NCBI RefSeq assembly: GCF_900115285.1
Contig: NZ_FOYW01000001.1
Coordinates: 2,453,272-2,517,271, forward strand
DNA length: 64,000 nt
Source: Marinobacter daqiaonensis
Lineage (GTDB): Bacteria; Pseudomonadota; Gammaproteobacteria; Pseudomonadales; Oleiphilaceae
Reading direction: 5' to 3'
In this document: positions 9,871-17,823 of the stretch, piece after piece
How positions within the stretch are numbered: position 1 is the first letter of the stretch
Layout: the number at the start of each line of letters is the position of its first letter
The notes under the pieces: model-generated
What the model saw: the letters and a program-made list of their open reading frames with translations, nothing else
What the model was told of the DNA's origin: nothing
The model's database searches: none
Program-made: the position numbers and the translations under genes

Positions 9871-10308
9871 CTACCGATGGGTGATGTCCGGATGCAGTTC
9901 CACCAGCCGCCCGAGTAACCGGTTCTGGGCGCTGGTGCTCACCTGGTTTTCCTCCATCGCCAGTATCAGTTGTTCCGCCAGGGCATTGAACTGTGTTTCG
10001 GTTACGTTCATTCCCTCATGCACCTCCGTCATGGCACGGCCGGTGTAAGTGCAGGGGCCGCCGCTGATTTCGCAGATCTGGTCGGTCAGATTGGTGTGGA
10101 ACTGGACCACATCGATGCCCTTGAACTGAGGGGCAATGCGGTCGTCTTCCACAATCCGGTACAGCAGGTCCTCAACAATCTTGGCAATGCCGGAGCGCTC
10201 GCCCAGACCCTGGTAAAGCGTCGAATCCCCGCTCCTGTTCGAGGTGGCACAGGCCGTGGCCAGGGCCAAAGTGGCGGCCAGAGCCAGGGTACGCGCAACG
10301 ATGATCAT
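9871..10308 (-). CDS. Exported group 1 truncated hemoglobin (putative lipoprotein)
   Basis: A 145-residue protein with an N-terminal export signal (MIIVARTLALAATLALATAC) and a group 1 truncated-globin fold from about residue 30. The TYTGRAMTEVHEGM segment carries the probable proximal heme histidine (His97). Cys20 could be lipidated, but the preceding residues (A-T-A) are a weak lipobox. Cys79 and Cys86 flank EISGGP and could pair in an oxidising compartment. A GAGGAA site precedes the ATG. It begins 11 bases after the DUF3034 stop, at the end of a five-gene unit. The ligand (oxygen, NO or other) is unknown. Confidence 0.88.
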   Translation of the reverse strand: MIIVARTLALAATLALATACATSNRSGDSTLYQGLGERSGIAKIVEDLLYRIVEDDRIAPQFKGIDVVQFHTNLTDQICEISGGPCTYTGRAMTEVHEGMNVTETQFNALAEQLILAMEENQVSTSAQNRLLGRLVELHPDITHR

Positions 10309-10319
10309 TGGTCGGTTCC

Positions 10320-11189
10320 TCAGAAAGTGCCTTGCAGTGAAACATACAGGCCGCGTTGGTCCTCCAGCCCGGCGATGTCGCCCAGATCCGCCCAGGCGGC
10401 GGTCACCGAGAGGCGACGGTCCGGTATCCAGGCCACGAAGACGTCCCACCAGTCCTGTTCCCGGGCAAAGCCAAGATTGTCGGGCTTCTGCCGGTATTCC
10501 GCCCCCACTACCCAGCTACGGTTCAGCAGAATACCGGCACTGGTTTCCAGCATCGCTTCATAGCTGTCGTTCCGGTCTCCCCCGAATCCCAGAAGCCCCC
10601 CCTGATTGGCCCTGGTGCCCCGGAGGCTGACATTGACCAGCAGGTTGCGATCGAGAACCGCGGCAAAGAACAGTTTGCTGGCGGCGAGATAGACATCGGT
10701 GCCGCGGTCGTCCTCTGCTCCGACCGCTTCCGGCACGTCGAATTCCCGTTGGTGCTTGTGCTGCAGCCCCAGGGACCACTGACCGTAGTCGCTGTAGAGA
10801 ACGTCGCCGGCAAGCCGTACCTTGGCGGCGAAAATGTCCTGTGAGAGTTCGTCCTGGCCCAGGGCGGCCCCCAGTGTGTCCAGATCCAGGGTCTGGCGGG
10901 CGATACTGAGTTCGATCCGGTTCCGCCAGTTCAGGGCGGCGCCGGTCACGTTGAGGGTGAAGTCGTCCGTTTCCGCCCGGGAGAGGGTCAAGGTCCCGCC
11001 CCATTCCTCATCACTGGCGTAGCCTGACATCAGTGCCCAGGGCACCAGGCCGCCACCGGCAGTGCCTTCAATGGTGGTGACGCCGCCGGTAGCCCATAAC
11101 CGGCTGCCCGGATCGGCCTTCAGCGCCGCAGCCGGGGCCAGGCTCACGCAGGCGACCAGTGTCAGTCGGCACAGGGTGGAAGGTTTCAT
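10320..11189 (-). CDS. DUF3034 family outer-membrane beta-barrel protein
   Basis: A 289-residue exported protein matching DUF3034. It has a signal peptide (MKPSTLCRLTLVACVSLAPAAALKA), then GGVTTIEGTAGGGLVPWALM, alternating strands through the body, and a terminal aromatic residue (YVSLQGTF) as in outer-membrane barrels. The ATG overlaps the EAL gene's stop by four bases (ATGA), so translation is coupled. A pore or adhesin-like role is possible, but no substrate can be named. Confidence 0.85.
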   Translation of the reverse strand: MKPSTLCRLTLVACVSLAPAAALKADPGSRLWATGGVTTIEGTAGGGLVPWALMSGYASDEEWGGTLTLSRAETDDFTLNVTGAALNWRNRIELSIARQTLDLDTLGAALGQDELSQDIFAAKVRLAGDVLYSDYGQWSLGLQHKHQREFDVPEAVGAEDDRGTDVYLAASKLFFAAVLDRNLLVNVSLRGTRANQGGLLGFGGDRNDSYEAMLETSAGILLNRSWVVGAEYRQKPDNLGFAREQDWWDVFVAWIPDRRLSVTAAWADLGDIAGLEDQRGLYVSLQGTF

Positions 11190-13549
11190 CGCATGTCTCC
11201 GGTCATGAGAGGACGCAGTTCCCGGGCCCCGGCGCGAAAGTCCCGGGCCCAGGCCGCCAGCGCCTGTTGGGGCATCGGCCGGGCCATGAAGAAGCCCTGG
11301 CCCTTGTCGCAGCCCCATTGCTGCAGGAGTCGCCAGCTGTCCAGGTTCTCGATGCCCTCGGCGACTACCGACAGGCCCAGGCCATGGGCCATGTCGATGG
11401 TGGAGCGGACGATCAGCTGATCCTGGGGTTCCTGCTCCAGTCTGAGTACAAAGGATTTGTCGATCTTGAGTTCCTGCACCGGCAACTGCCGCAGTTGCGA
11501 CAGGGACGAGTAGCCGGTGCCGAAATCGTCTACCGAAAGGGAGGCGCCCAGGGTGCCCAGCTGGTCCAGGGTGGCTCTGGCCGAGGTTGCATCTGACATG
11601 AAGGCGCTTTCGGTGATCTCGAAGGTCAGCCAGCTGAAAGGGATGCTGTGCCGGGAAAAGGCCTCCCGGATCTCCTCGGTGAGGGTCGGGTTGCTCAGAT
11701 CGAGGGCAGACAGGTTGATCGCAGCGCCAATCTCAAGCCCCTGGCGGTGCAGGTCGGCAAGGTCCTGGGAAATCTGACTGAGGATGAAACGGGTCAGGTC
11801 ACCAATCTGGCCGGTCTGTTCCGCCAGCAGGATGAATTCCTCCGGCGAGATGAATCCCATCTCCGGGTGCTGCCATCGCGCCAGGGCCTCCACCTGAATC
11901 ATTTCGGCGCTGGCCATCAGGATTTTGGGCTGATACACGACATTGAGCCCGTTGTCGGCTATGGCCCGTCGCAGGTCCTGGGTCAGGGTGAGTTCCCGCA
12001 GGTGGGTCTCGTCACCCCCGGGTTCGTAAACAGCCAGGCTTCGGGGGTCATGCTCGGCCCGTTTCAGCGTGAGGCTGAGGCGGCGCCGCACCTGGTCCAG
12101 CGTGGCAGCGTCTTCCGGCAGCTTCAGCCCGGCAACTGCCACGTGGAGACTGATAGGGGTTTCGCCAATGGTTGCGGTGGCCTGGAGGCCATCCCTGATG
12201 TCGAGCAGCAGCTCCTTTAGAGGCCCCTGCATCGGCTCAACCAGCACCATGAACTCATTTCCGCCGGTGCGGGCCAGCACCAGGGCCCGGTGCCCGACGA
12301 TACGCTGGAGGCGGTCCGCTGCCATGGACAGGACCTGGTCCCCGAACTGGAAACCGAGGGTGTCGTTCAGAGCCCGGAAGCGGTTCAGGGTGACGCCGAC
12401 TAGCAGTAGCGGGTGTGCCTCCTCCAGGGCCGGGCTGAGTTTCTCGTTGAGCGCCTTGCGGTTGGCCAGTCCGGTCAGTTCGTCGTGAAAGGCGTTAAAG
12501 CGAATGCGGTCTTCCCGGTCGCGCACTCGTTGTTGCATGGTGGTCAGGGCGCTCTGCAGCGTTCGCAGTTCCCGGGTTCTCGGTGGAGAGGGCTCGGCGG
12601 CGTCCTTACCTTCGCCAATAGCGGTGGCGAAGCGGGCCAGTTGCAGCACCGGCTGCCCCAGTGCCCGGGCCGTTACCAACACCACCAGCCCAGACAGGAC
12701 GATGGACAGCATCAGAATGAGAGCCAGATCCGTGGCCCGGTTGTAATAATTTGCCAGAGCTTCCTCGCGATCGATCAGCAGCACTGCCTGCACGGCGGAT
12801 GCCTGCTCGCCGCCCAGCTCCATGGTGCGGATGAAAAACCGCTCATTCTCCACCGGCCGTTCTCCCGTTGTGGTCTCGGGAAGGTCATCAAGCAACTGAT
12901 GGAAGCGGTCGGGTCTGCGGCTCGCTGCCAGCAGCCCCTGCCCCTGACTCTGGCGGATTCTGAAAAGAACGTCGGTCCCCGTGAGGTCGGCCAGCTGGCG
13001 GGCGAAAGCATCATCCAGAACAAAGCCAGCCACCAGCCACGCCCTCAGTCCGGCCCCCCGTATCGGCACGGCGAACATCTGGAGGGCCCGACCACCTGCG
13101 CTGATGATCTGGTCTGCTCCACCTCGGTTGCGTGCACTCTGCAGCAGGCCTGGGACAGCCTGGCGGAGTGTTTCCCCGCTGATACCAAGGGCGATCAGTT
13201 GCGCTCCCTGATTGTCCAGGACCACGGCGATGTCGGCCCCTGCCCGGCCGGCGTGGTTGACCAGGGCGCTTTCCATGGTCGCCTGATCGTTACTGGCGAT
13301 GGCGGACCTGAAGCCGAAGTCGTCCACCAGCACCTGCAGGTTGCCGGTCAGCAGTTCGCTGCGGCGGGCCATGATCTCCGAGGTGACCCGGGCGGCCACA
13401 TCCAGGCTGTCACTCGCCCGCTGCTTTTCGTCCTCCAGCAGATACACCAGGAACACCACGCCGAGCACCACTGCGGTGGCCGCGACCAGGGAGAGCATCG
13501 CCGCCAGCAGTCGCCCCCGGAAACCCAGACCGGCCGGCACCACCCTCAC
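11186..13549 (-). CDS. Membrane-bound GGDEF-EAL protein, probable c-di-GMP phosphodiesterase
   Basis: A 787-residue inner-membrane signalling protein. A first helix (about residues 13-36) and a second after about 290 enclose a roughly 250-residue periplasmic sensor domain; a short linker leads to a GGDEF domain and then an EAL domain. The cyclase motif is degenerate (GGNEF near residue 430), so synthesis is unlikely. The phosphodiesterase residues look intact: EALARW near 552, NLSALDL, EITES, DDFGTGYSSL and VVAEGIE. The GTG start overlaps the cupredoxin stop as GTGA, and its own stop overlaps the DUF3034 start. The ligand sensed is unknown. Confidence 0.92.
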   Translation of the reverse strand: MRVVPAGLGFRGRLLAAMLSLVAATAVVLGVVFLVYLLEDEKQRASDSLDVAARVTSEIMARRSELLTGNLQVLVDDFGFRSAIASNDQATMESALVNHAGRAGADIAVVLDNQGAQLIALGISGETLRQAVPGLLQSARNRGGADQIISAGGRALQMFAVPIRGAGLRAWLVAGFVLDDAFARQLADLTGTDVLFRIRQSQGQGLLAASRRPDRFHQLLDDLPETTTGERPVENERFFIRTMELGGEQASAVQAVLLIDREEALANYYNRATDLALILMLSIVLSGLVVLVTARALGQPVLQLARFATAIGEGKDAAEPSPPRTRELRTLQSALTTMQQRVRDREDRIRFNAFHDELTGLANRKALNEKLSPALEEAHPLLLVGVTLNRFRALNDTLGFQFGDQVLSMAADRLQRIVGHRALVLARTGGNEFMVLVEPMQGPLKELLLDIRDGLQATATIGETPISLHVAVAGLKLPEDAATLDQVRRRLSLTLKRAEHDPRSLAVYEPGGDETHLRELTLTQDLRRAIADNGLNVVYQPKILMASAEMIQVEALARWQHPEMGFISPEEFILLAEQTGQIGDLTRFILSQISQDLADLHRQGLEIGAAINLSALDLSNPTLTEEIREAFSRHSIPFSWLTFEITESAFMSDATSARATLDQLGTLGASLSVDDFGTGYSSLSQLRQLPVQELKIDKSFVLRLEQEPQDQLIVRSTIDMAHGLGLSVVAEGIENLDSWRLLQQWGCDKGQGFFMARPMPQQALAAWARDFRAGARELRPLMTGDMR

Positions 13550-14193
13550 AGGTCCCGGAAGCGCTGTTGCAGGCGCTGCAGGGAGCCATCGGTCTGCGGC
13601 TCTGGCCGAACATCCAGCTGGATCTCGGTCGCCCCCGCCATGGCCGGTCCGGAAAGGGAGACCTCCCTCCAATCTGTGTTGTCGGGCAGTCGCGGATGCC
13701 AGACCCGGACCTGCTCCGGGAACGCCCGGTCGTCGGGCCAGCTCAGGGTCACCCGGCCGTCGGGGCCGGTGACCCCATGACGCTGGTCCGTAACCAGGAT
13801 AAAGCCCTGCATGTGGTCGTGGATGTTGCAGCCCAGTTCCACCACGCCCACGTCATCGAACAGAACCGGGGATTCCGGTACACCGGCGTACAGTTCAATC
13901 TCAAAGGTTTTCGCCGGCGAAAAGGAATAGACGTGGTGCTGGGTATTATCCTGGTTGGGAAACGTCACTTCGGTACCGGCGGTAACCGCCAGCACCTGGG
14001 GCACGAACTGCCGGTTCCGCTGGATCATGCGGGTGTTTGCGTCAGGATGGTCCGCGGAGACAGGTAAAATTACCACCGCATCGGAAAGTACACTTCCTGT
14101 GCGGGCGTCAGTTACCAGGAAAGAATGTTCTCCGCCCACGGCGGCCAGCGGGGCCACTGTAAAGCACAGCATCAGGGCCTTTCTGAAAGTCAT
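13546..14193 (-). CDS. Periplasmic cupredoxin-like protein (methylamine-utilization type)
   Basis: A 215-residue exported protein with a signal peptide ending near residue 20 and a blue-copper fold from about 60 to 140. Likely type 1 copper ligands are His86 or His87 in NTQHHVYSF, then Cys122, His125 and Met128 in GCNIHDHMQG. It resembles proteins often labelled methylamine utilization, but no mau genes are present, so that pathway is not supported. It is followed with a four-base overlap by the EAL gene, suggesting it could pass a copper or redox signal to that sensor (inference). Confidence 0.85.
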   Translation of the reverse strand: MTFRKALMLCFTVAPLAAVGGEHSFLVTDARTGSVLSDAVVILPVSADHPDANTRMIQRNRQFVPQVLAVTAGTEVTFPNQDNTQHHVYSFSPAKTFEIELYAGVPESPVLFDDVGVVELGCNIHDHMQGFILVTDQRHGVTGPDGRVTLSWPDDRAFPEQVRVWHPRLPDNTDWREVSLSGPAMAGATEIQLDVRPEPQTDGSLQRLQQRFRDL

Positions 14194-14215
14194 TGCCGGT
14201 TGCTCGTCTGTTCGT

Positions 14216-14866
14216 TTAGGGCATCAGGGTAAACCGGATGTGATTCCTGGTCAGCAGGTTTTCCCAGTATTCACGCATCCATTCCCGCGCTGCCTTGCCA
14301 AGCTCTTCGACGAAGGGGTCCAGGTTCAGTTCGTAGTAATCAGGTGATCCCGCCAGGTTCAGCATGGTCACGGTAATGGACTCATCCAGCTCATTGGCGA
14401 AGGGCTCGCCGATCAGCTGGTGGGCCAGCAGGTTGGCCCGTATGGCCTCCATGTCCACGACATGGCTGCGGCGGGTGGACTGGTTGTTTTCATACATCTC
14501 CTCCATCAGACGGTGGCACAGGTAGGCCTTGATCAGAAGCCCATCCAGGCCGTCATACCGGGCGAGGACGATGGAGGGTTGGGTGAAGTAACGGGTAGCC
14601 GTGTCAATGAAGGGGAGAAACAGGGCTCTCCTGCGGGACTTCTGGGCGCACTCTTCAACGCACTGGATCAGCCGCGGCGCCATCTCGATATACTCGATGG
14701 CGAACTGGAACAGGCAGGTGGCAGGCTGGTATCCCTCCACGGTAACGCTGGCGGGCAGGCGTGTGGCCTTTTCACGCATCTGGCGGAGAAACTCCCCAGA
14801 GTGTGCTTCCTGTCGACGGGCCTGATCAATGATGTTCAATACTGCCTCTGGGGTCATGTCAGACAA
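14216..14866 (-). CDS. Conserved protein of unknown function heading the cupredoxin/EAL operon
   Basis: A 216-residue, largely helical, apparently soluble protein with no signal peptide and no motif I recognise. It starts MSDMTPEAVLNIIDQARRQ, has a middle section rich in aromatic and charged residues (LFQFAIEYIEMAPRLIQC), and ends ENLLTRNHIRFTLMP. It lies 22 bases upstream of the cupredoxin gene on the same strand and is probably its operon partner. It is real by coding character and spacing. Confidence 0.7.
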   Translation of the reverse strand: MSDMTPEAVLNIIDQARRQEAHSGEFLRQMREKATRLPASVTVEGYQPATCLFQFAIEYIEMAPRLIQCVEECAQKSRRRALFLPFIDTATRYFTQPSIVLARYDGLDGLLIKAYLCHRLMEEMYENNQSTRRSHVVDMEAIRANLLAHQLIGEPFANELDESITVTMLNLAGSPDYYELNLDPFVEELGKAAREWMREYWENLLTRNHIRFTLMP

Positions 14867-14880
14867 AGCCGGATCTGCTG

Positions 14881-14917
14881 GAAAAACCAGGGGTGCCTGT
14901 CGCCAGACGCCCCTTTT
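14881..14917 (-). terminator. Rho-independent terminator of the MATE gene
   Basis: On the minus strand, GGGGCGTCTG-GCGA-CAGGCACCCC forms a ten-position stem with one mismatch and one wobble, followed by TGGTTTTTCC. It lies about 55 bases beyond the MATE stop and just before the unknown gene at 14866, separating the two transcripts. The plus-strand side also ends in five T's, but no plus-strand gene precedes it. Confidence 0.75.
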
Positions 14918-14971
14918 TCTGCAGTGTAGTTGAGATTTTTCGGTGTGCTGAGTGATTACCGATCACTCATC

Positions 14972-16288
14972 TCAGAACCATGATCCGGATCGTGTCCTGA
15001 CCAGGAAAACCGCCCCCATGGATCCGGCCCTGGCGAGCATCAGGGCAATCAGCGCAAACCACAGGCCGTGGTTGCCCCAGCTGGTGGTCAGCCACCACAC
15101 GGGCAGGAACACTCCCAGTGATGAGAAAAGCATGGTGTTCTGCATGTCTTGGGTACGGGTGGCACCGATAAAAATACCGTCGAAAAGGTATCCCCAGACC
15201 GCTGCCATCGGTAGCAGCCACAACCAGGGCAGATAGTCCCGGGCGGTGGCGCGCACCTCCTCGATACTGGTCAGCAGGCCAATCAGCCAGTGTCCGCCGA
15301 GAACGAACAGGGCCGTAAAGATCACTGCGCCAATCAGCGACCAGCGCGCGGCGGTGCGGCACGCCACCAGGAAACGGGCGTGGGAGCGATGACCAACTGC
15401 CTGTCCCACCAACGCTTCGGCGGCATTGGCAAAGCCGTCGAGGCCGGCGGAAATGACCAGCAGGAACGTCAGCAGCACAGCGTTGGCCGCGAGAATAACC
15501 TCGCCCTGCCGGGCTCCCTGTGCGGTAAAAAAGGCCAGTGCCAGCAGCAGGCAGATGGTTCTCACCATCAGGTAGCGGTTGACGCGGATCAGTGCCAGGT
15601 AGTCCTCCAGCTGGCCCAGCAGGGTTTTCAGTGAAGCCCGGTGGTCCGGCAGCCGCTGCCATACCAGCCAGAGGCCCAGAGCCGTTGCGAAATACTCGGC
15701 GGTGATCGTGGCCATGGCCACGCCCCGGCTGTTCCATCCCAGCACCGTCACGAACAGAACATCCAGCAGGATGTTCACGCTGTTGGCGGCGATCAGCATG
15801 ACCATCGGCCCCCGGGGCAACTGGCAGCCAATCAGCCAGCCCACCAGCGTGTACTGGCAGAGCACCGCCGGGGCGCTCCAGATTCGTATGGCGGCGTACT
15901 CCGCCGCCAGGGCAGCCACATCCGGCCCCGGGTTCATCAGCCCCAGCCCGGTGGTAATCAGCGGGCCCTGAAGTGCGATCAGAGTCAGCCCGACGGCGAT
16001 GGCGAGCAAAAGGGAGCGGAGCAGCAGTGCGGCCTGGCCGACCTGGTCCTGCCTGCCATAAGCCTGGGCTGCGAGGCCGGTAGTGCCCATGCGCATGAAG
16101 CCGAAGGTCCAGTAGAGGATGCTGAACAGGTTTGCACCAACGGCAACCGCTCCCAGGTACTGGGGATCGTCCAGGTGGCCCAGCACGGCAGTATCCACCA
16201 GGCCCAGCAGGGGGACGGTCAGGTTGGTGAGCATCAGCGGCCAGGCCAGGCGCCAGAGATGCCGGTCGGAGCGGGTCAGTACCATCAT
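14972..16288 (-). CDS. MATE family multidrug/toxin efflux transporter (DinF-like)
   Basis: An inner-membrane cation-coupled exporter of about 438 residues with twelve predicted helices in two similar halves. Markers are WRLAWPLMLTNLTVPLLGLVDTAVLGHL at the N-terminus and FMRMGTTGLAAQAYGRQD, both typical of the DinF branch. The start is placed at the first of two tandem ATGs (MMVLTRSD); a TTG 12 codons upstream is less likely. Substrate unknown. It is divergent from coxB. Confidence 0.92.
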   Translation of the reverse strand: MMVLTRSDRHLWRLAWPLMLTNLTVPLLGLVDTAVLGHLDDPQYLGAVAVGANLFSILYWTFGFMRMGTTGLAAQAYGRQDQVGQAALLLRSLLLAIAVGLTLIALQGPLITTGLGLMNPGPDVAALAAEYAAIRIWSAPAVLCQYTLVGWLIGCQLPRGPMVMLIAANSVNILLDVLFVTVLGWNSRGVAMATITAEYFATALGLWLVWQRLPDHRASLKTLLGQLEDYLALIRVNRYLMVRTICLLLALAFFTAQGARQGEVILAANAVLLTFLLVISAGLDGFANAAEALVGQAVGHRSHARFLVACRTAARWSLIGAVIFTALFVLGGHWLIGLLTSIEEVRATARDYLPWLWLLPMAAVWGYLFDGIFIGATRTQDMQNTMLFSSLGVFLPVWWLTTSWGNHGLWFALIALMLARAGSMGAVFLVRTRSGSWF

Positions 16289-16607
16289 CCCGGAAAAGGC
16301 TCGGGAGTCGGTCGCGTCCAACAAAATTGATATATGTTTATAACTATAAAATTATTCAAAATGTGTCCAAGGTTTGAGTGTTGGCTAACTCTCTGTCTAT
16401 ACTCACTTCTGGTTATCCGTGAACAGACTTCCCGTGCTTTCCTGTTGCGTGTGCGAGCGCATCCGGGTTCAATGGCTCCGGGGGGACGAACTTCCATCAG
16501 TCGTGGAAGTGTCACGCAGATCCGCCAGACTTGGCAGGCTGAAGTCGCGGGAGGCGTCTGGCCTCGTGTCTGTCATGTATAAGAACAACATTCTGTGGAG
16601 ACGCGGT
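16289..16607. promoter_or_regulatory. Divergent promoter region between MATE and coxB
   Basis: The left part is unusually AT-rich for this genome. A plausible sigma-70 promoter on the plus strand is TTGAGT at 16374-16379 and TATACT at 16398-16403, spaced 18 bases. It would start the cytochrome oxidase message about 200 bases before the coxB ATG. I see no gene in this stretch; the frame upstream of coxB is open but lacks a sensible start. Confidence 0.5.
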
Positions 16608-17732
16608 ATGCACGTGCACGTTAAACGGGCAGGTGCCCTTATTGCGGGATCGTTATTATCTGCTTCGGCGCTGGCCGACTGGCAGATGAATATGTCCCCG
16701 GGGGTAACTGACACCAGTAACGAGATTTTTGGCCTTCACATGACTATCCTGTGGATATGCGTCGCAATAGGCGTCGTGGTCTTCGGGGTCATGTTCTGGT
16801 CCATCTTTGCCCATCGAAAGTCCAAGGGCCACAAGCCGGCCCACTTCCACGAGAACACCGTCGTGGAAATCCTCTGGACGATTATACCTTTTGCCATCCT
16901 TGTCATCATGGCCATCCCGGCAACCGCCACCCTGGTGGATATGTACGACACCTCCGAGTCGGAAGTGGACATCAAGGTCACCGGGTATCAATGGCGCTGG
17001 AAATACGACTACATCGAGGACGACTTCGGTTACTTCTCGAACATGTCCACTTCCCGTGACGAAATCTATAACCGGATGGAAAAGAGCGAGAACTACCTGC
17101 TGGACGTGGACAACCCCATGGTGATCCCTGCCGGCAAGAAGGTCCGTCTCCTGCTTACCGCCAACGACGTGATTCATTCCTGGTGGGTGCCCAATTTCGG
17201 GGTAAAGAAAGACGCGATCCCGGGCTTCATCAACGAGATCTGGGTGAAGGTGGATAAGCCTGGCACGTATCGGGGACAGTGTACCGAGTTGTGCGGCAAG
17301 GACCACGGCTTCATGCCGGTGGTCGTTGAGGTCTTGCCCGAAGAGGAATACAACCTGTGGCTGGCGGACCAGCGGGAAGCCGCTGAGAAGGAACGTCAGC
17401 TCACCGAAAAAGACTGGACCCTGGAAGAGCTGGTTGAGCGCGGCGAAGGTGTCTACGCCACTGCCTGTGCGGCCTGTCATGGTCAGGACGGTTCCGGTGG
17501 CGGTGGCGGCGCGTTCCCGTCACTGCGGGGCACGCCGGTCGTAACCGAGGATATACAGGCTCATCTTGATATTGTCGTCAACGGTGTCAGCGGAACCGCG
17601 ATGCAGGCCTTCGGTGCCCAGCTCAGTGAAGCCGATCTTGCCGCGGTCATTACCTACGAGCGTAATGCCTGGGGTAACAATACCGGCGAAATGGTGACAC
17701 CGAAGGAAGTCTTCGACTACAAGAACCAGTAA
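16608..17732 (+). CDS. coxB: Cytochrome c oxidase subunit II with C-terminal cytochrome c domain
   Basis: Subunit II of the aa3-type oxidase, which accepts electrons from cytochrome c at the CuA centre, 374 residues. A signal peptide (to about ALADWQ) is followed by two membrane helices. The periplasmic cupredoxin domain contains the CuA cluster CTELCGKDHGFM (Cys225, Cys229, His233, Met236). A fused cytochrome c domain carries CAACH (287-291) with a probable Met axial ligand in GTAMQAFG. The ATG follows GTGGAGACGCGGT. It is the first gene of the oxidase cluster. Confidence 0.97.
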   Translation: MHVHVKRAGALIAGSLLSASALADWQMNMSPGVTDTSNEIFGLHMTILWICVAIGVVVFGVMFWSIFAHRKSKGHKPAHFHENTVVEILWTIIPFAILVIMAIPATATLVDMYDTSESEVDIKVTGYQWRWKYDYIEDDFGYFSNMSTSRDEIYNRMEKSENYLLDVDNPMVIPAGKKVRLLLTANDVIHSWWVPNFGVKKDAIPGFINEIWVKVDKPGTYRGQCTELCGKDHGFMPVVVEVLPEEEYNLWLADQREAAEKERQLTEKDWTLEELVERGEGVYATACAACHGQDGSGGGGGAFPSLRGTPVVTEDIQAHLDIVVNGVSGTAMQAFGAQLSEADLAAVITYERNAWGNNTGEMVTPKEVFDYKNQ

Positions 17733-17823
17733 GAGACAGCCGGGCGGTGGCATTGCCGCCGTCAGGTTCGCCAGATAACAAACTTCGCCAGCAACAAGAA
17801 AAAGGCGGCAACGGGGGTTTCAA

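Noticed and set aside
12413-13780. Long open frame (about 455 codons) on the plus strand, antisense to the EAL gene
   Set aside because: It mirrors the high-GC codon pattern of the real gene, has a Gln/Pro/Gly-rich composition and no domain or ribosome-binding site.
13546-14193. Methylamine utilization pathway
   Set aside because: Only the cupredoxin resembles such annotations; no mau dehydrogenase or maturation genes are present.
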